DNA of 64,000 bases from Sipunculus nudus (taxonomy: Eukaryota > Annelida > Sipuncula > Golfingiida > Sipunculidae): positions 19,031,508-19,095,507 of the forward strand of contig CM049313.1 of assembly GCA_026874595.1 (NCBI GenBank). Direction: 5' to 3'. Under the pieces are notes generated by a model that saw only the letters and a list, made by a program, of their open reading frames with translations, had not been told where the DNA came from and did no database searches. Made by a program: the position numbers and the translations under genes. Of this stretch, positions 39,401-43,305 are shown piece by piece (position 1 is the first letter of the stretch; the number at the start of each line of letters is the position of its first letter).

Positions 39401-39975
39401 TGGAAAAGACCAGTGTGGCAGCCTCAACCTTTAAAAGTATGAAATGTTTCACAGATCCATTTACAAAAAAAAAAACAAGAAACAGTAATAAAACCATGCC
39501 GATGTATAATTTTAGATTGATTCTTGACCAGGATTTGATTATGATTGCTTTATTCTCAATTAGTCCTTTATAGAATAAACTTTTGTCATGACATAAATAA
39601 TAAAAAAAAGGGTAAATCATCTAAAATCACAATCTTGATTGCATTATAAATTTTAAACAGTTTTGATATGTGACTGTTCTATCAAATCCTGTGTTGTGTC
39701 TTTTAAGATAAAGCCAGTACTGAAATGCTTTCCAGAGTTCTCATTTTAAACCATATAACCATCCCTAAAAACCATATGTCGATCAGCCAATAATCATACC
39801 TTTACTTTTTCAGCCATCGCATGTAAATTGCCGCATGCCTGACACAAGCGGAGATGAAACAGATGTCCAGTTAATCCCGAACATGGAGGCCATAATAGAA
39901 GACATGAAAATCATCGGTGAAGGACTGGTGAAAAGAGTGGAAAAAATAAAGAAAAATCCCACCATATCCAGATGA
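335..39975 (+). CDS. NOL6: NOL6 (Nrap/Utp22) nucleolar SSU-processome protein, 22 exons, 5' end outside window
   Basis: Spliced gene for nucleolar protein 6, the animal relative of yeast Utp22, which acts with Rrp7 and casein kinase 2 in the UTP-C part of the 90S pre-ribosome (known for the family). All 22 exons have GT-AG borders and join in one frame to 1133 residues plus TGA; vertebrate NOL6 is about 1150 residues, so only a short N-terminus is missing to the left. Visible signatures: KLTQAELYKPPT near the start; a nucleotidyltransferase-like strand at about residues 125-149 (VGSFVTGT...TVDVQV), where the usual first catalytic Asp is Thr, fitting a catalytically dead fold; GISLC; the hallmark FWGNKSELRRFQDG; RLAKRWVCSQ; FRPPLEVFDVII; and C-terminal LIPNMEAIIEDMKIIGEGLV. 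Introns 8168-17056 and 30336-39334 are enlarged by transposons. Identification is from remembered family similarity and the very consistent exon order. Confidence 0.97.
788..904 (+). CDS. NOL6: NOL6 window exon 2
   Basis: 117 bp, phase 0 at both ends, between TTTACAG and GTAAGT. Encodes ITELLGEISVTSKKKKQIEGF..., a charged helical stretch that matches the family's region ahead of the first structured domain. Confidence 0.93.
905..2140 (+). other. NOL6 intron, no recognisable element
   Basis: AT-rich intron with a short CT run near 927-946. I see no gene, RNA or classifiable transposon in it. Confidence 0.6.
2141..2323 (+). CDS. NOL6: NOL6 window exon 3 (nucleotidyltransferase-like motif)
   Basis: 183 bp, phase 0 to 0, from CTGCAG to AAG|GTAGTC. 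Carries VDVKAVGSFVTGT followed by LTVDVQVTIPK, the position of the pol-beta-type nucleotidyltransferase motif in Nrap domain 1. The first acidic residue of the D-h-D pair is Thr here. Confidence 0.94.
3024..3192 (+). CDS. NOL6: NOL6 window exon 4
   Basis: From CTCTTTCAG to AGTG|GTAGGT, ending in phase 1. Encodes DYLNQRFHRKRAFYLTYIAAKL..., matching the family segment NQRYF.KRA.YLA after the nucleotidyltransferase strand. Confidence 0.94.
3940..4350 (+). repeat. three-copy tandem repeat (about 143 bp) with GTGACCTTGACC
   Basis: GTGACCTTGACC recurs at 3972, 4118 and 4258 with diverged spacers (146 and 140 bp apart), each copy followed by a TTCATC...AGGTCAA-like stretch. It resembles the core of the HINE-like elements elsewhere in the window, but no clear terminal hairpin or inverted repeat bounds it. 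A G-run follows at 4373. Confidence 0.6.
4465..4593 (+). CDS. NOL6: NOL6 window exon 5
   Basis: Starts in phase 1 after TTTCAG and ends CAGCAG|GTGAGT in phase 1. In the correct frame it reads GHGKHFTVQLHAG...FKLSRFHVSKNNVRSNWF, matching the family's VRLH...RLLPTKNNVRS.WY. The longest open frame here is a shadow; the NOL6 frame is set by the flanking exons. Confidence 0.93.
4938..5814 (+). mobile_element. HINE-like element, family 2, copy 1 (300-bp core)
   Basis: Starts with a bulged hairpin around TAGCCCTCAGCC / GGCTGATGGGC, then a CCATCCGTCCGTCCG run, then a core of about 300 bp repeated two to three times (GATATCTCTAAAAGGATTC at about 5027 and 5327, degenerate at 5627). The 3' side has GGCTGAGGGCT, the exact inverse of the 5' AGCCCTCAGCC, then the hairpin TCAGC-TTCT-GCTGA and TATTCTAG before a T-run. 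Subterminal inverted repeats, microsatellite, tandem core and 3' hairpin plus CTAG are Helentron/HINE traits. It lies in a NOL6 intron and has no coding capacity. Confidence 0.8.
5815..7439 (+). other. NOL6 intron, no recognisable element
   Basis: Starts with a G-run (5826-5839). The rest is AT-rich with no feature I can classify. The block 6960-7260 is less AT-rich and might be an old repeat, but it has no visible termini. Confidence 0.5.
7440..7618 (+). CDS. NOL6: NOL6 window exon 6
   Basis: From CTTCACAG to AATGAG|GTACGC. Encodes TPHYNSSILQDLSMD...LREGLLLLKVWLHQRELNE. The PRYN..IL.D and LL.KVWL.QREL blocks are typical of Nrap. Confidence 0.95.
8047..8167 (+). CDS. NOL6: NOL6 window exon 7
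   Basis: From TTGCAG to CATCTAT|GTGAGT, ending in phase 1. Encodes GQGAFSGFIMSCFVLYLL...MSSYQVVRNTLLHL, matching the family's GQGGF.GF...MS.YQVLR. It is followed by an 8.9-kb transposon-filled intron. Confidence 0.95.
8367..10170 (+). mobile_element. HINE-like element with 157-bp core repeats, family 1-type 5' end
   Basis: Opens with the family 1 hairpin (8370-8398, AGCTCAG...CTGAGCT), then TTTGTCCGGCGTCC, then about seven diverged units of roughly 157 bp. The phrase CAGACAGTCAGA.GGGGCACA...TATCCATTAGGCCTAGAA recurs near 8583, 8740, 8898, 9060, 9213, 9370 and 9533. A hAT-type element (9581-10097) interrupts the last unit. I cannot find its own 3' hairpin before the next element begins at about 10171, so it may be 3'-truncated or fused to that element. 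Confidence 0.7.
9581..10097. mobile_element. non-autonomous hAT-type element with 8-bp target duplication
   Basis: Terminal inverted repeats TAGTGGTGGG / CCCACCACTA, flanked on both sides by the exact 8-bp repeat CCCTCTAT (9573-9580 and 10098-10105). An 8-bp duplication is the hAT mark. At 517 bp it has no transposase frame. It sits inside the 157-bp repeat element and so is younger than it. Confidence 0.85.
10171..13316 (+). mobile_element. HINE-like element, family 1, copy A
   Basis: 5' hairpin at 10174-10202 (AGCTCAG-c-TGACT-ATA-AGTCA-t-CTGAGCT), then CCATTGTCCGTCGTCCGTCC and a long run of CCGT/CTGT/CCAT. An internal core of about 680 bp occurs twice (AGATGTCCCCAAAATCTCC at about 10340 and 11019). 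The 3' end is CAGCTGAGC, then near-palindrome GACCCATGGGTT (13300) and CCTTG before T's. No conserved reading frame. It forms a tandem pair with copy B. Confidence 0.8.
13401..13430 (+). mobile_element. extra family 1 3' terminus between copies A and B
   Basis: A second terminus-like sequence, TAGCTGAGCG then the perfect palindrome GGCCCATGGGCC (13412-13423) and ACTTA. Both arms of the palindrome differ from the usual GACCCATGGGTC, keeping the pairing. Confidence 0.6.
13531..16650 (+). mobile_element. HINE-like element, family 1, copy B (tandem duplicate of A)
   Basis: Same plan as copy A: hairpin 13534-13562, CCGTCCGT run, 680-bp core twice, CAGCTGAGC and palindrome GACCCATGGGTC (16634-16645) then CCTTG. 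Offsets to copy A are 3359 bp at the 5' end and 3334 bp near the 3' end. The stretch 15171-15700 reads identical to 11838-12373, while the 5' core halves differ at many sites. No coding capacity. Confidence 0.8.
17057..17217 (+). CDS. NOL6: NOL6 window exon 8
   Basis: From TTCAACAG to ACAAGG|GTAACG. Encodes SQAEWTSKGISLC...LEDFHKAFDVVFVDHTGYVNLCAGMT, matching the family's GISLC...DFH.AF.VVFLD.SG..NLCA. Confidence 0.95.
17782..17897 (+). CDS. NOL6: NOL6 window exon 9
   Basis: From AATTGCAG to CTTCA|GTAAGT, ending in phase 2. Encodes VKHEAETSLQSLHTPGIDGFEMLFLRQVPFSLKFDQLL, at the place of the family's VQHEA.LS...DDGF...L. Confidence 0.93.
18406..18420 (+). promoter_or_regulatory. CTCF-like site in a NOL6 intron
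   Basis: CCACCAGAGGGCAGC fits the CTCF core CCASYAGRKGGCRSY at all 15 positions. Whether it is bound in this species is unknown. Confidence 0.4.
18862..18869. promoter_or_regulatory. palindromic CRE (TGACGTCA) in a NOL6 intron
   Basis: Exact full CRE within ATGACGTCAT, with a TACGTCACGT half-site 15 bp before it. Intronic; function not shown. Confidence 0.35.
19261..19438 (+). CDS. NOL6: NOL6 window exon 10
   Basis: From CATTTCAG to AAAGCG|GTCAGT. Encodes CARLHLESRVMDYCGDFIGAALRGLLDLLQQAIGRRTKLL, matching D.GGDYV.AAL..L..LL.Q.L..R..LL in the family. The donor is slightly atypical (GTCAGT). Confidence 0.93.
20408..20530 (+). CDS. NOL6: NOL6 window exon 11
   Basis: From GTTGTAG to CCAGAG|GTGAGT, 41 codons in phase 0. 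Encodes GPLTIGLLLDPEFSSSVLDKGPVADSPE, the family's LT.GLLL.PE...SVLE.GP.AD.PE block. A short CA-rich run follows the donor. Confidence 0.95.
21050..21450. repeat. inverted-repeat segment with an internal hairpin (possible foldback MITE)
   Basis: Outer arms GTGTCTCTATGATAAAC (about 21069) and GTTTATCACAGAGACAC (about 21409) are inverse copies with one difference. Between them, 21296-21310 and 21321-21335 form a 15-bp stem (CACCCAACCAGTGCA / TGCACTGGTCGGGTG, one mismatch, 10-nt loop). The class is unknown. It is intronic. Confidence 0.5.
21530..21715 (+). repeat. degenerate GTAGTGGAATGGAA tandem tract
   Basis: Repeats of TGTAGTG / GGAATGGAA with variable spacing, rich in GGAAT. A local low-complexity expansion in the intron before exon 12. 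Confidence 0.7.
21798..21946 (+). CDS. NOL6: NOL6 window exon 12 (FWG..SELRRFQDG signature)
   Basis: From TTTTTCCAG to GGAGAG|GTGGGT, ending in phase 2. Encodes AKDFREFWGNKSELRRFQDGSICEAVVW, the most diagnostic Nrap-family motif, followed by RRGITGRIVKHVLER. Confidence 0.97.
22927..23197 (+). CDS. NOL6: NOL6 window exon 13
   Basis: From ACCACCAG to GCAGAG|GTCAGT, the longest NOL6 exon (271 bp). Encodes a linker, then HIYDELAKQLRNLKDLPLVINSVQGLHPVFRHAE, matching YDDLSRLL..LE.LPL.V..VQG.HPV.RY.E. Confidence 0.95.
23706..23814 (+). CDS. NOL6: NOL6 window exon 14
   Basis: From TTCCCCCAG to ATAACAG|GTAGAT, ending in phase 1. Encodes VFPPVPLIDQHLCQVDGKRLVPASG.... Only VFPP.P at the start is strongly family-like; this linker is variable across species. 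Confidence 0.9.
24321..24475 (+). CDS. NOL6: NOL6 window exon 15
   Basis: From TTGAACAG to TATAAG|GTAGGT. Encodes CVMEASGKWPDDLEAVKRLKAAFHVQLG...LTLSVYPTHVDVYK, matching .EGSG.WP.D.EAV.R..AAF.L.L and the THVDV strand of the family. Confidence 0.95.
24545..24830 (+). mobile_element. degenerate HINE-like remnant
   Basis: GGTGCCCTATAGCAGTCACCC, CTGTCCATCCATC, then TCAAGGTCAC (24743) follow the order seen in the intact HINE-like elements, but terminal repeats and tandem core are eroded. Classed by layout only. Confidence 0.4.
25738..25901 (+). CDS. NOL6: NOL6 window exon 16
   Basis: From GATCACAG to CACGG|GTAAGA, ending in phase 2. Encodes EGLVFRVQLAYLKEIVLTKMM...VPRITSTLHG. The DG.VFR...AY.RE..ILK and SALHG blocks are family features. 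Confidence 0.95.
26270..26640 (-). mobile_element. dispersed repeat with CTCC-rich 3' end and terminal hairpin (HINE-like, minus)
   Basis: On the minus strand the 3' end reads GGCTTTGGTGGAGGTATGC, the perfect hairpin GCACTC-CGT-GAGTGC (26282-26296), then TTTCTATT, a decayed TTTCTAGTT. Upstream it carries GAATGGATC and AAACTATTTTGGG. I recognise the pattern as a widespread marine-animal repeat but cannot name it. The 5' end is not defined. Confidence 0.5.
26757..26909 (+). CDS. NOL6: NOL6 window exon 17
   Basis: From TTTCCAG to CCATG|GTAAGG. Encodes LQQQHGSFSSAVRLAKRWVCSQMM...CMEAVELMMAYLYLCPTPFTVP, matching the strongly conserved LQQQHP.FS...RLAKRWV..Q......E..DL..A.LFL.P.PF..P. Confidence 0.97.
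27141..27328. mobile_element. MITE with CAGTAAAACC ends (Tigger/pogo-like)
   Basis: 188 bp bounded by ACAGTAAAACC and GGTTTTACTGT, with internal repeats of GTGGTC / GAGGTGGTCGC. The CAGT...ACTG ends suit Tc1/pogo-type MITEs. A TA duplication is visible only on the left, so the class is tentative. Confidence 0.65.
27403..27500 (+). CDS. NOL6: NOL6 window exon 18
   Basis: From TTTTGTAG to CTCAAAC|GTAAGT, starting in phase 2 and ending in phase 1. Encodes CSPLVAFQRWLHLLSNHDWNTTPLIVNLNNELK, matching GFLRFL.L.S..DW...PL.VNLN.EL. Confidence 0.95.
27501..28728 (+). other. NOL6 intron, no classifiable element
   Basis: Apart from a short imprecise duplication (TTCACCCTA...ATAGAT.AAATT near 28430 and 28516) I see nothing I can name here. 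Confidence 0.5.
28729..28943 (+). CDS. NOL6: NOL6 window exon 19
   Basis: From ATTTGCAG to CCAAAG|GTAACA. Encodes REDLTEIQNRFIKERSTLPIMFIATPLDKFHSAFTKRNPTPQILQRLVLLAKES..., the family's LPVM.I.TP.D...S.WT...P..QILQ.LV.LA block. Confidence 0.96.
29090..29280 (-). mobile_element. degenerate HINE-like remnant with GACGGACAGAC run
   Basis: GACGGACAGACCGACAGATT continuing as GACAGACAGACAAACCCAAATC (about 29210-29260) is the reverse complement of the GTCTGTC/GTCC run found near the 5' end of the elements here, followed by GTCCCC and TACTAGAATAG. Termini are not clear; assigned by layout only. Confidence 0.4.
29650..29880 (+). mobile_element. tRNA-derived SINE
   Basis: A tRNA-like head has the B-box-like GGTTCAGTTCC (29702-29712; consensus GGTTCGANTCC with CpG decay), followed by TGGTTTTCTCCAGGTCCTC and TTTCCTTCACC, resembling a core common in invertebrate SINEs. 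An AT-rich tail ends in AAATAAATACAG. No precise target duplication was found. Confidence 0.55.
30135..30335 (+). CDS. NOL6: NOL6 window exon 20
   Basis: From TGTTGCAG to TTAAGG|GTAAAA, 67 codons in phase 0. Encodes QIFRPPLEVFDVIIHLDSHHCVCQHEAVD...VVNFDPVQFYLQELR, matching FRPPLD.YDV.I.L......R..AVD...YDP.Q.YL.QLR. A 9-kb repeat-filled intron follows; copy C starts only 34 bp after the exon. Confidence 0.96.
30369..32970 (+). mobile_element. HINE-like element, family 1, copy C (5' part)
   Basis: Hairpin 30372-30400, CCGTCCGTCTGTCC run, then a body closely matching copies A and B up to CAGATATATTCATACTT, where it breaks off into a different repeat. Its 3' part resumes at about 36645-36739 and resembles the D/E type, so the copy is split by nested insertions and is mosaic. 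Confidence 0.75.
32971..36644 (+). mobile_element. 338-bp tandem array with family 1-type 3' end (interrupted)
   Basis: Six full units plus part of a seventh: TCTGTTA...GGCACAAATCG recurs at about 32978, 33316, 33652, 33990, 34328, 34667 and 35006, with steps of 336-339 bp. Units contain GGGGCCCCAAAGTACCCCC and, in several, the palindrome GGTGGCGCCACC. The last unit is broken by the family 4 element (35291-36468) and resumes after it. The end is CAGCTGAGCG, GACCCATGGGTC (36628-36639) and ACTTG. I see no 5' hairpin, so it is probably 5'-truncated and nested in copy C. Confidence 0.75.
35291..36468 (+). mobile_element. HINE-like element, family 4 (about 280-bp core), nested
   Basis: Starts in a T-run with an interrupted hairpin (GTATC-ctcc-AAAAC-gaa-GTTTT...GATAC), has CCTCCGCCGCCGCC where other families have CCGT runs, and a core of about 280 bp repeated (GGTGGCGCCACCTG at 35604 and 35882; ATATCTC.GGAACCGTTTGAC at several points). 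The 3' side has GGCGGATAC, inverse of 5' GTATCCTCC with one change, then GTAG...CTAC and TATTCTAG before T's. It splits a unit of the 338-bp array at a T-run. Confidence 0.75.
36645..36739 (+). mobile_element. 3' end of family 1 copy C
   Basis: TATTTATTACCACACAAAACC...ATCATATATAACAGCTGAGC, palindrome GACCCATGGGTC (36723-36734) and CCTTG. The same tail, inverted, ends copies D and E. Confidence 0.7.
36740..37443 (+). mobile_element. unclassified segment ending in a family 1 3' terminus
   Basis: The body is not recognised. It ends CAGCTGAGCATTAT, GACCCATGGGCC (37427-37438, one mismatch in the palindrome) and ACTTG: the third such terminus within 830 bp. Confidence 0.5.
37486..39185 (+). mobile_element. 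HINE-like element, family 3 (183-bp core), host of a nested family 2 copy
   Basis: 5' hairpin 37492-37516 is GCCCC-c-GCCAC-AAA-GTGGC-c-GGGGC, then CATGTCCGTCC. The core of about 183 bp (TCGCAATGCCTGCAGATATTGG) recurs at about 37570, 37753, 37935, 38806 and 38985. The 3' side has GGCGGGGGC, exact inverse of 5' GCCCCCGCC, then hairpin GTGTC-GTTCA-GACAC (39165-39179) and ATCTAG before TTT. A family 2 element (38121-38800) interrupts the fourth core unit. No coding capacity. Confidence 0.8.
38121..38800 (+). mobile_element. HINE-like element, family 2, copy 2, nested in family 3
   Basis: Begins TAAGCCCTCAGCTCATAGG, has the CCGTCTGTCCGTCCG run and two core units including GGTGGCGCCACC (38482-38493), and ends AGCTTTTGCTAATATTCTAG. 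Joining its flanks rebuilds the family 3 sequence ...CATTT/TTTCGCAATG, so it went in between T's with no other duplication. Confidence 0.8.
39335..39436 (+). CDS. NOL6: NOL6 window exon 21
   Basis: From TTGACAG to TTAAAA|GTATGA, 34 codons in phase 0. Encodes AALDDVALFFHDPLGGAQIAVLWKRPVWQPQPLK, the family's AFGDLALFFYD..GG..I.VLWKP..F.PQPFK strand. Confidence 0.96.
39814..39975 (+). CDS. NOL6: NOL6 window exon 22 (C-terminus and stop)
   Basis: From CTTTTTCAG to TGA at 39973-39975. Encodes ...LIPNMEAIIEDMKIIGEGLVKRVE followed by a Lys-rich tail, matching the family's ending VPNVEAILEDF.VLGEGLV. Confidence 0.96.
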   Translation, partial: PSHVNCRMPDTSGDETDVQLIPNMEAIIEDMKIIGEGLVKRVEKIKKNPTISR

Positions 39976-41030
39976 CGTAGCTGTTATTAAAGACTCTAGA
40001 ATGTGTAAATTATCAGATATCGTTCTCAAAGTTTTTTTATATGACACAATTAAGGAGATCCATGGAAACAGCAGCGTCACTGTTGGAAGGTTTTCAATTA
40101 TATTAACAATACTTTCAAGCAGCATTTTTTGTAGCATGGTTTTCATCTGTTATTGCACTTATTGTAAGCCACAATATATTCCTGATACTTCTCAAATTTT
40201 CTGACCAGCTGTAAAAGTTCTGAGAAAAGCACAAGCTACTAAAATATAATATTAATTAACAGTTCCCTCAGATTCCCTATCTCTTGTTTGACAAGCTCGT
40301 CTGAAGCCAACAGGTGCATTAATCATGGCATAATTAATGTGAACCATATAACATATGGCATTTAGGGCCAGAAAGTATCAGCAAATTCACTCATGAAAGC
40401 CAAGCTTTGCTGTGCAAATCATGGGGGGGGGGATCAGTCAAAAGTCCCTGAAAATTTCACTGTCTTGATATTCTGATTATTATGATAATATCCATTAACC
40501 ATATTGTGATATAAAAGTCTGAAATCCTACAATGTCTGTTTGTTGATACCATGATTTACTTGCAATGCATGTTTGTTGATACCATGGTGTTCCTAACATC
40601 CATTATCAATATCGTGATATGAATATCGGACACCCTACAATTTTTTTTTTATACCATGATTTACCTACATTTTATGTTTGTTGAAACCATGTTTTTCCTA
40701 ACTATTCATCTCATCTTTGTTGACAGAATGGATATGATACATGCAGGTTTAATTAGAAATTGTCTGTTCTGGACTTCATTGTTTTGTATATAATATCTTG
40801 AATACTGTGCAATGCTGGATTAGTTAAGATTATCATATTTTAAAATCTTTTATAAAAAAGAATTCATGTACAGGTATTCTATTGAGTTACTCATATATTA
40901 TATGTCATAAATATGTAGAACACCTTAGAAGAGAAAATCTTTCCAGTCCTGAACACAGGGCTGCCATGAGAAGACAAGTTTGCATGTTTTTCTTTTGACA
41001 AAAAATAAAACAAATGTATCAGCGAAGTCA
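39976..41030 (+). other. NOL6: NOL6 3' UTR
   Basis: About 1.05 kb from the stop to just past the AATAAA at 41004. AT-rich, with a G-run at 40423-40432 and two near-duplicate ACCATGATTTAC segments (about 40548 and 40664). No other feature. Confidence 0.55.
41004..41009 (+). terminator. NOL6: NOL6 polyadenylation signal
   Basis: Canonical AATAAA about 1.03 kb after the stop, followed about 27 bp later by a GT-rich stretch (TGTGCTTGTTTCTTG). It is the first good signal downstream that I noticed. Confidence 0.55.
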
Positions 41031-41189
41031 GTAGTGTGCTTGTTTCTTGAGAGTTGGATGGAAGTTTTTCAATTATTTAATCAATGACCTGAAACACTGC
41101 GAGGAGTCTGCAAGAGTGCTGAAAACATCAGGTGGCTTATTTCAGGTTTTAACAAAGAAATTTACCAGGATCTGACATAAGGTTAAGTC

Positions 41190-42687
41190 TAGGGCTGTAT
41201 CAATACATATTGATACATATCGATACACCACATCCATAAGGTTACCGATATGCTGTGCATGCTGTATCGTCATATCGATGAAACAAACACTGCTCGCTAA
41301 TATAATAAGTGACACAAGTTACACAACCCTAACCTAAACTATAATCTGAGTTATATATCAAGCTTATGCTGGTTTTTAGCCCTCAGCCCTTAGGCTGATG
41401 GGCTATTGTCGTCACCCAAGCTGTCCGTCCGTCCGTCCGTCCGGCGTCCGTTAACTTTTACCTTGTGAGCGGGATATCTTGAAAAGGATTCACCGTCAGA
41501 ATTTTATTTCCTTGGTAAAGATGTATATCGACAAAATCTCGGTTAAGTTCGAAGATGGGTGACCTTGACCTATTTTTCAACATTTTAGAGCTGATTATAG
41601 AAAAACACTTAGATGCTAATTACTCAGGAACCATTTGGTGGATTTTCACAAAACTTACTATGATTATTGGGACTGATAATCTGTACCTGCTACACAAGTT
41701 TGGTGGCGCAACCTACAATATCTGATTTTTAATGAATTTTTATCGGATTTTTCAACTTTGGGCTTGTGAGCCGGATATCTCTAAAAGGATTCACCGTAGG
41801 AATTTTTTTTTTTCGGTGAAGATGTATATTGACAAAATCTCGGTCAAGTTCGAAGATGGGTGACCTTGACCTATTTTTCTACGTTTTAGAGCTGATTATA
41901 GAAAAAACATTTAGAAGCTTATTTCTCAGGAACCATTGGCTGGATTTTCACAATACTTACTATGATCATAGGGAGTGATGGTCTGTAACTGCTGCACAAG
42001 TTTGGGGGCGCCACCTGCAATTTCTTATTTTTACTGAATTTTTCTTGGATTTTTCAACTTTGGCCTTGTGCGCGGGATATCTCTAAAAGGATTCACAATA
42101 GGAATTTTATTTCTTTGGTGAAGCTGTATATCGACAAAATCTCGGTCAAGTTCAAAGATGGGTGACCTTTACATACTTTTCAAGGTCACAGAGCTGATAA
42201 TAGAATAAAACTTAGCTTATTTTTCAGGAAGCATTTGGTGGATTTTTATGAATCATGGTACATGCCTCTCCATTTTAAATTTATAACTGAGACATGTACA
42301 GATATACATCCATGTGAGAACAGATATTTAGTACTTGTTACTGTTACCACCTCTAAATACTGTTCTTTTGGCTGAGGGCTTTTGTCAGCTTCTGCTGATA
42401 TTCTAGTTCTTACATTGACCTTTTAAGACTCAAATAAGATCAGGTACTGTCATATGATTGACTGGATGAGGAATGTTTATGCCATTGTCAGGGCTTCCAT
42501 GACAAGCCGGCTCATGTGAGCAATTATAGACTAATATTACGATCTTTTTTATACTTTTGTTTTAGGAAAGCATCAAAAATGATACACAGAAAAAAAATAA
42601 AGCGTATCAGCAATACCTATCGGGTATCGGTTTAAGTATATCGCAATACGTTTTGTACCTGAATAGGCTGACCGATGCCCAGCCCTA
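41190..42687. mobile_element. non-autonomous hAT-type element with 8-bp target duplication, host of a nested HINE
   Basis: Ends TAGGGCTG / CAGCCCTA and flanks duplicated exactly as GTTAAGTC (41182-41189 and 42688-42695). The inner flanks are rich in ATCGATA-type sequence. Most of its length (41377-42406) is a younger family 2 insertion, leaving about 470 bp of hAT sequence with no transposase. Confidence 0.85.
41377..42406 (+). mobile_element. HINE-like element, family 2, copy 3, nested in a hAT element
   Basis: 5' TAGCCCTCAGCCCTTAGGC hairpin, CCGTCCGTCCGTCCGTCCGG, about three core units of 300 bp (TGTGAGC.GGATATCT near 41465, 41765 and 42067), GGCTGAGGGCT, hairpin TCAGC-TTCT-GCTGA and TATTCTAG. 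The most regular family 2 copy and a good reference for the family. Confidence 0.85.
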
Positions 42688-42753
42688 GTTAAGTCAGAAC
42701 ATTCTAAGTCTAATGGCTGTGATGATATGTGCCCTCTCAACTAACTAAAGGAT

Positions 42754-42911
42754 ATGAATTAAGGCAGGCTGATATAAATCACCATGGCTGTATAGGCCTA
42801 AGAAATGTGAGGGGCTCTAGAATAAATTTGATTATGAATTAAGGCAGGCTGATATAAATCACCAAGGCTGTATAGGCCTAAGAAATGTGAGGGGTTCTAG
42901 AATAAATTTAA
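42754..42911 (+). repeat. two-copy tandem duplication of 80 bp
   Basis: ATGAATTAAGGCAGGCTGAT starts at 42754 and again at 42834. The copies differ at only a few bases, so the duplication is recent. It lies between the two convergent genes. Confidence 0.85.
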
Positions 42912-43198
42912 TTAATGATTCTTTAAATTTGAGATTGAATTCTAGACTTGTTTACCAGCAGTAATTTATAGAAGTTTTTTTAAATAAAAAGCAAATATTT
43001 TACTGCAATGGATGTTGGTTAGTTTTAGAAGTTTTTTTTTAAGGATACGTCCGTTGCCTGATGGTGGCACCATCTATTGAATGAGGATGAAGATATCCAT
43101 ACGATAAGAAATAAGCCTTCTGGATTTCAGGTTTTATACATGGTAAGGAATAATCCAGAAGTAGTAACTTGTTGTTAAGACATTAAAGCGAATCTCTG

Positions 43199-43305
43199 AG
43201 GTTCAACAAGATAATGCTATTGGATAACTGGCAGGGTTCAAACCAAGGAATTTCACCTCTGAAGTCCAATGCCTTGACCACAAGACTACGTCCTACCAAT
43301 TTTTT
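43199..43305 (-). mobile_element. tRNA-derived SINE head
   Basis: On the minus strand: GTAGTCTTGTGGTCAAGGC (D-arm/A-box-like), ATTGGACTTC, then GGTTTGAACCC (B-box-like, CpG-decayed) and TGCC, in tRNA order. The minus frame reads SLVVKALDF...WFEP, a spurious peptide typical of such SINEs. It is too diverged to be a working tRNA. Confidence 0.6.

Noticed and set aside
335-39975. snoRNAs in NOL6 introns
   Set aside because: Ribosome-biogenesis genes often host them, but I found no C/D or H/ACA box pair with the right spacing on the sense strand. A dedicated snoRNA search of the introns would settle it.
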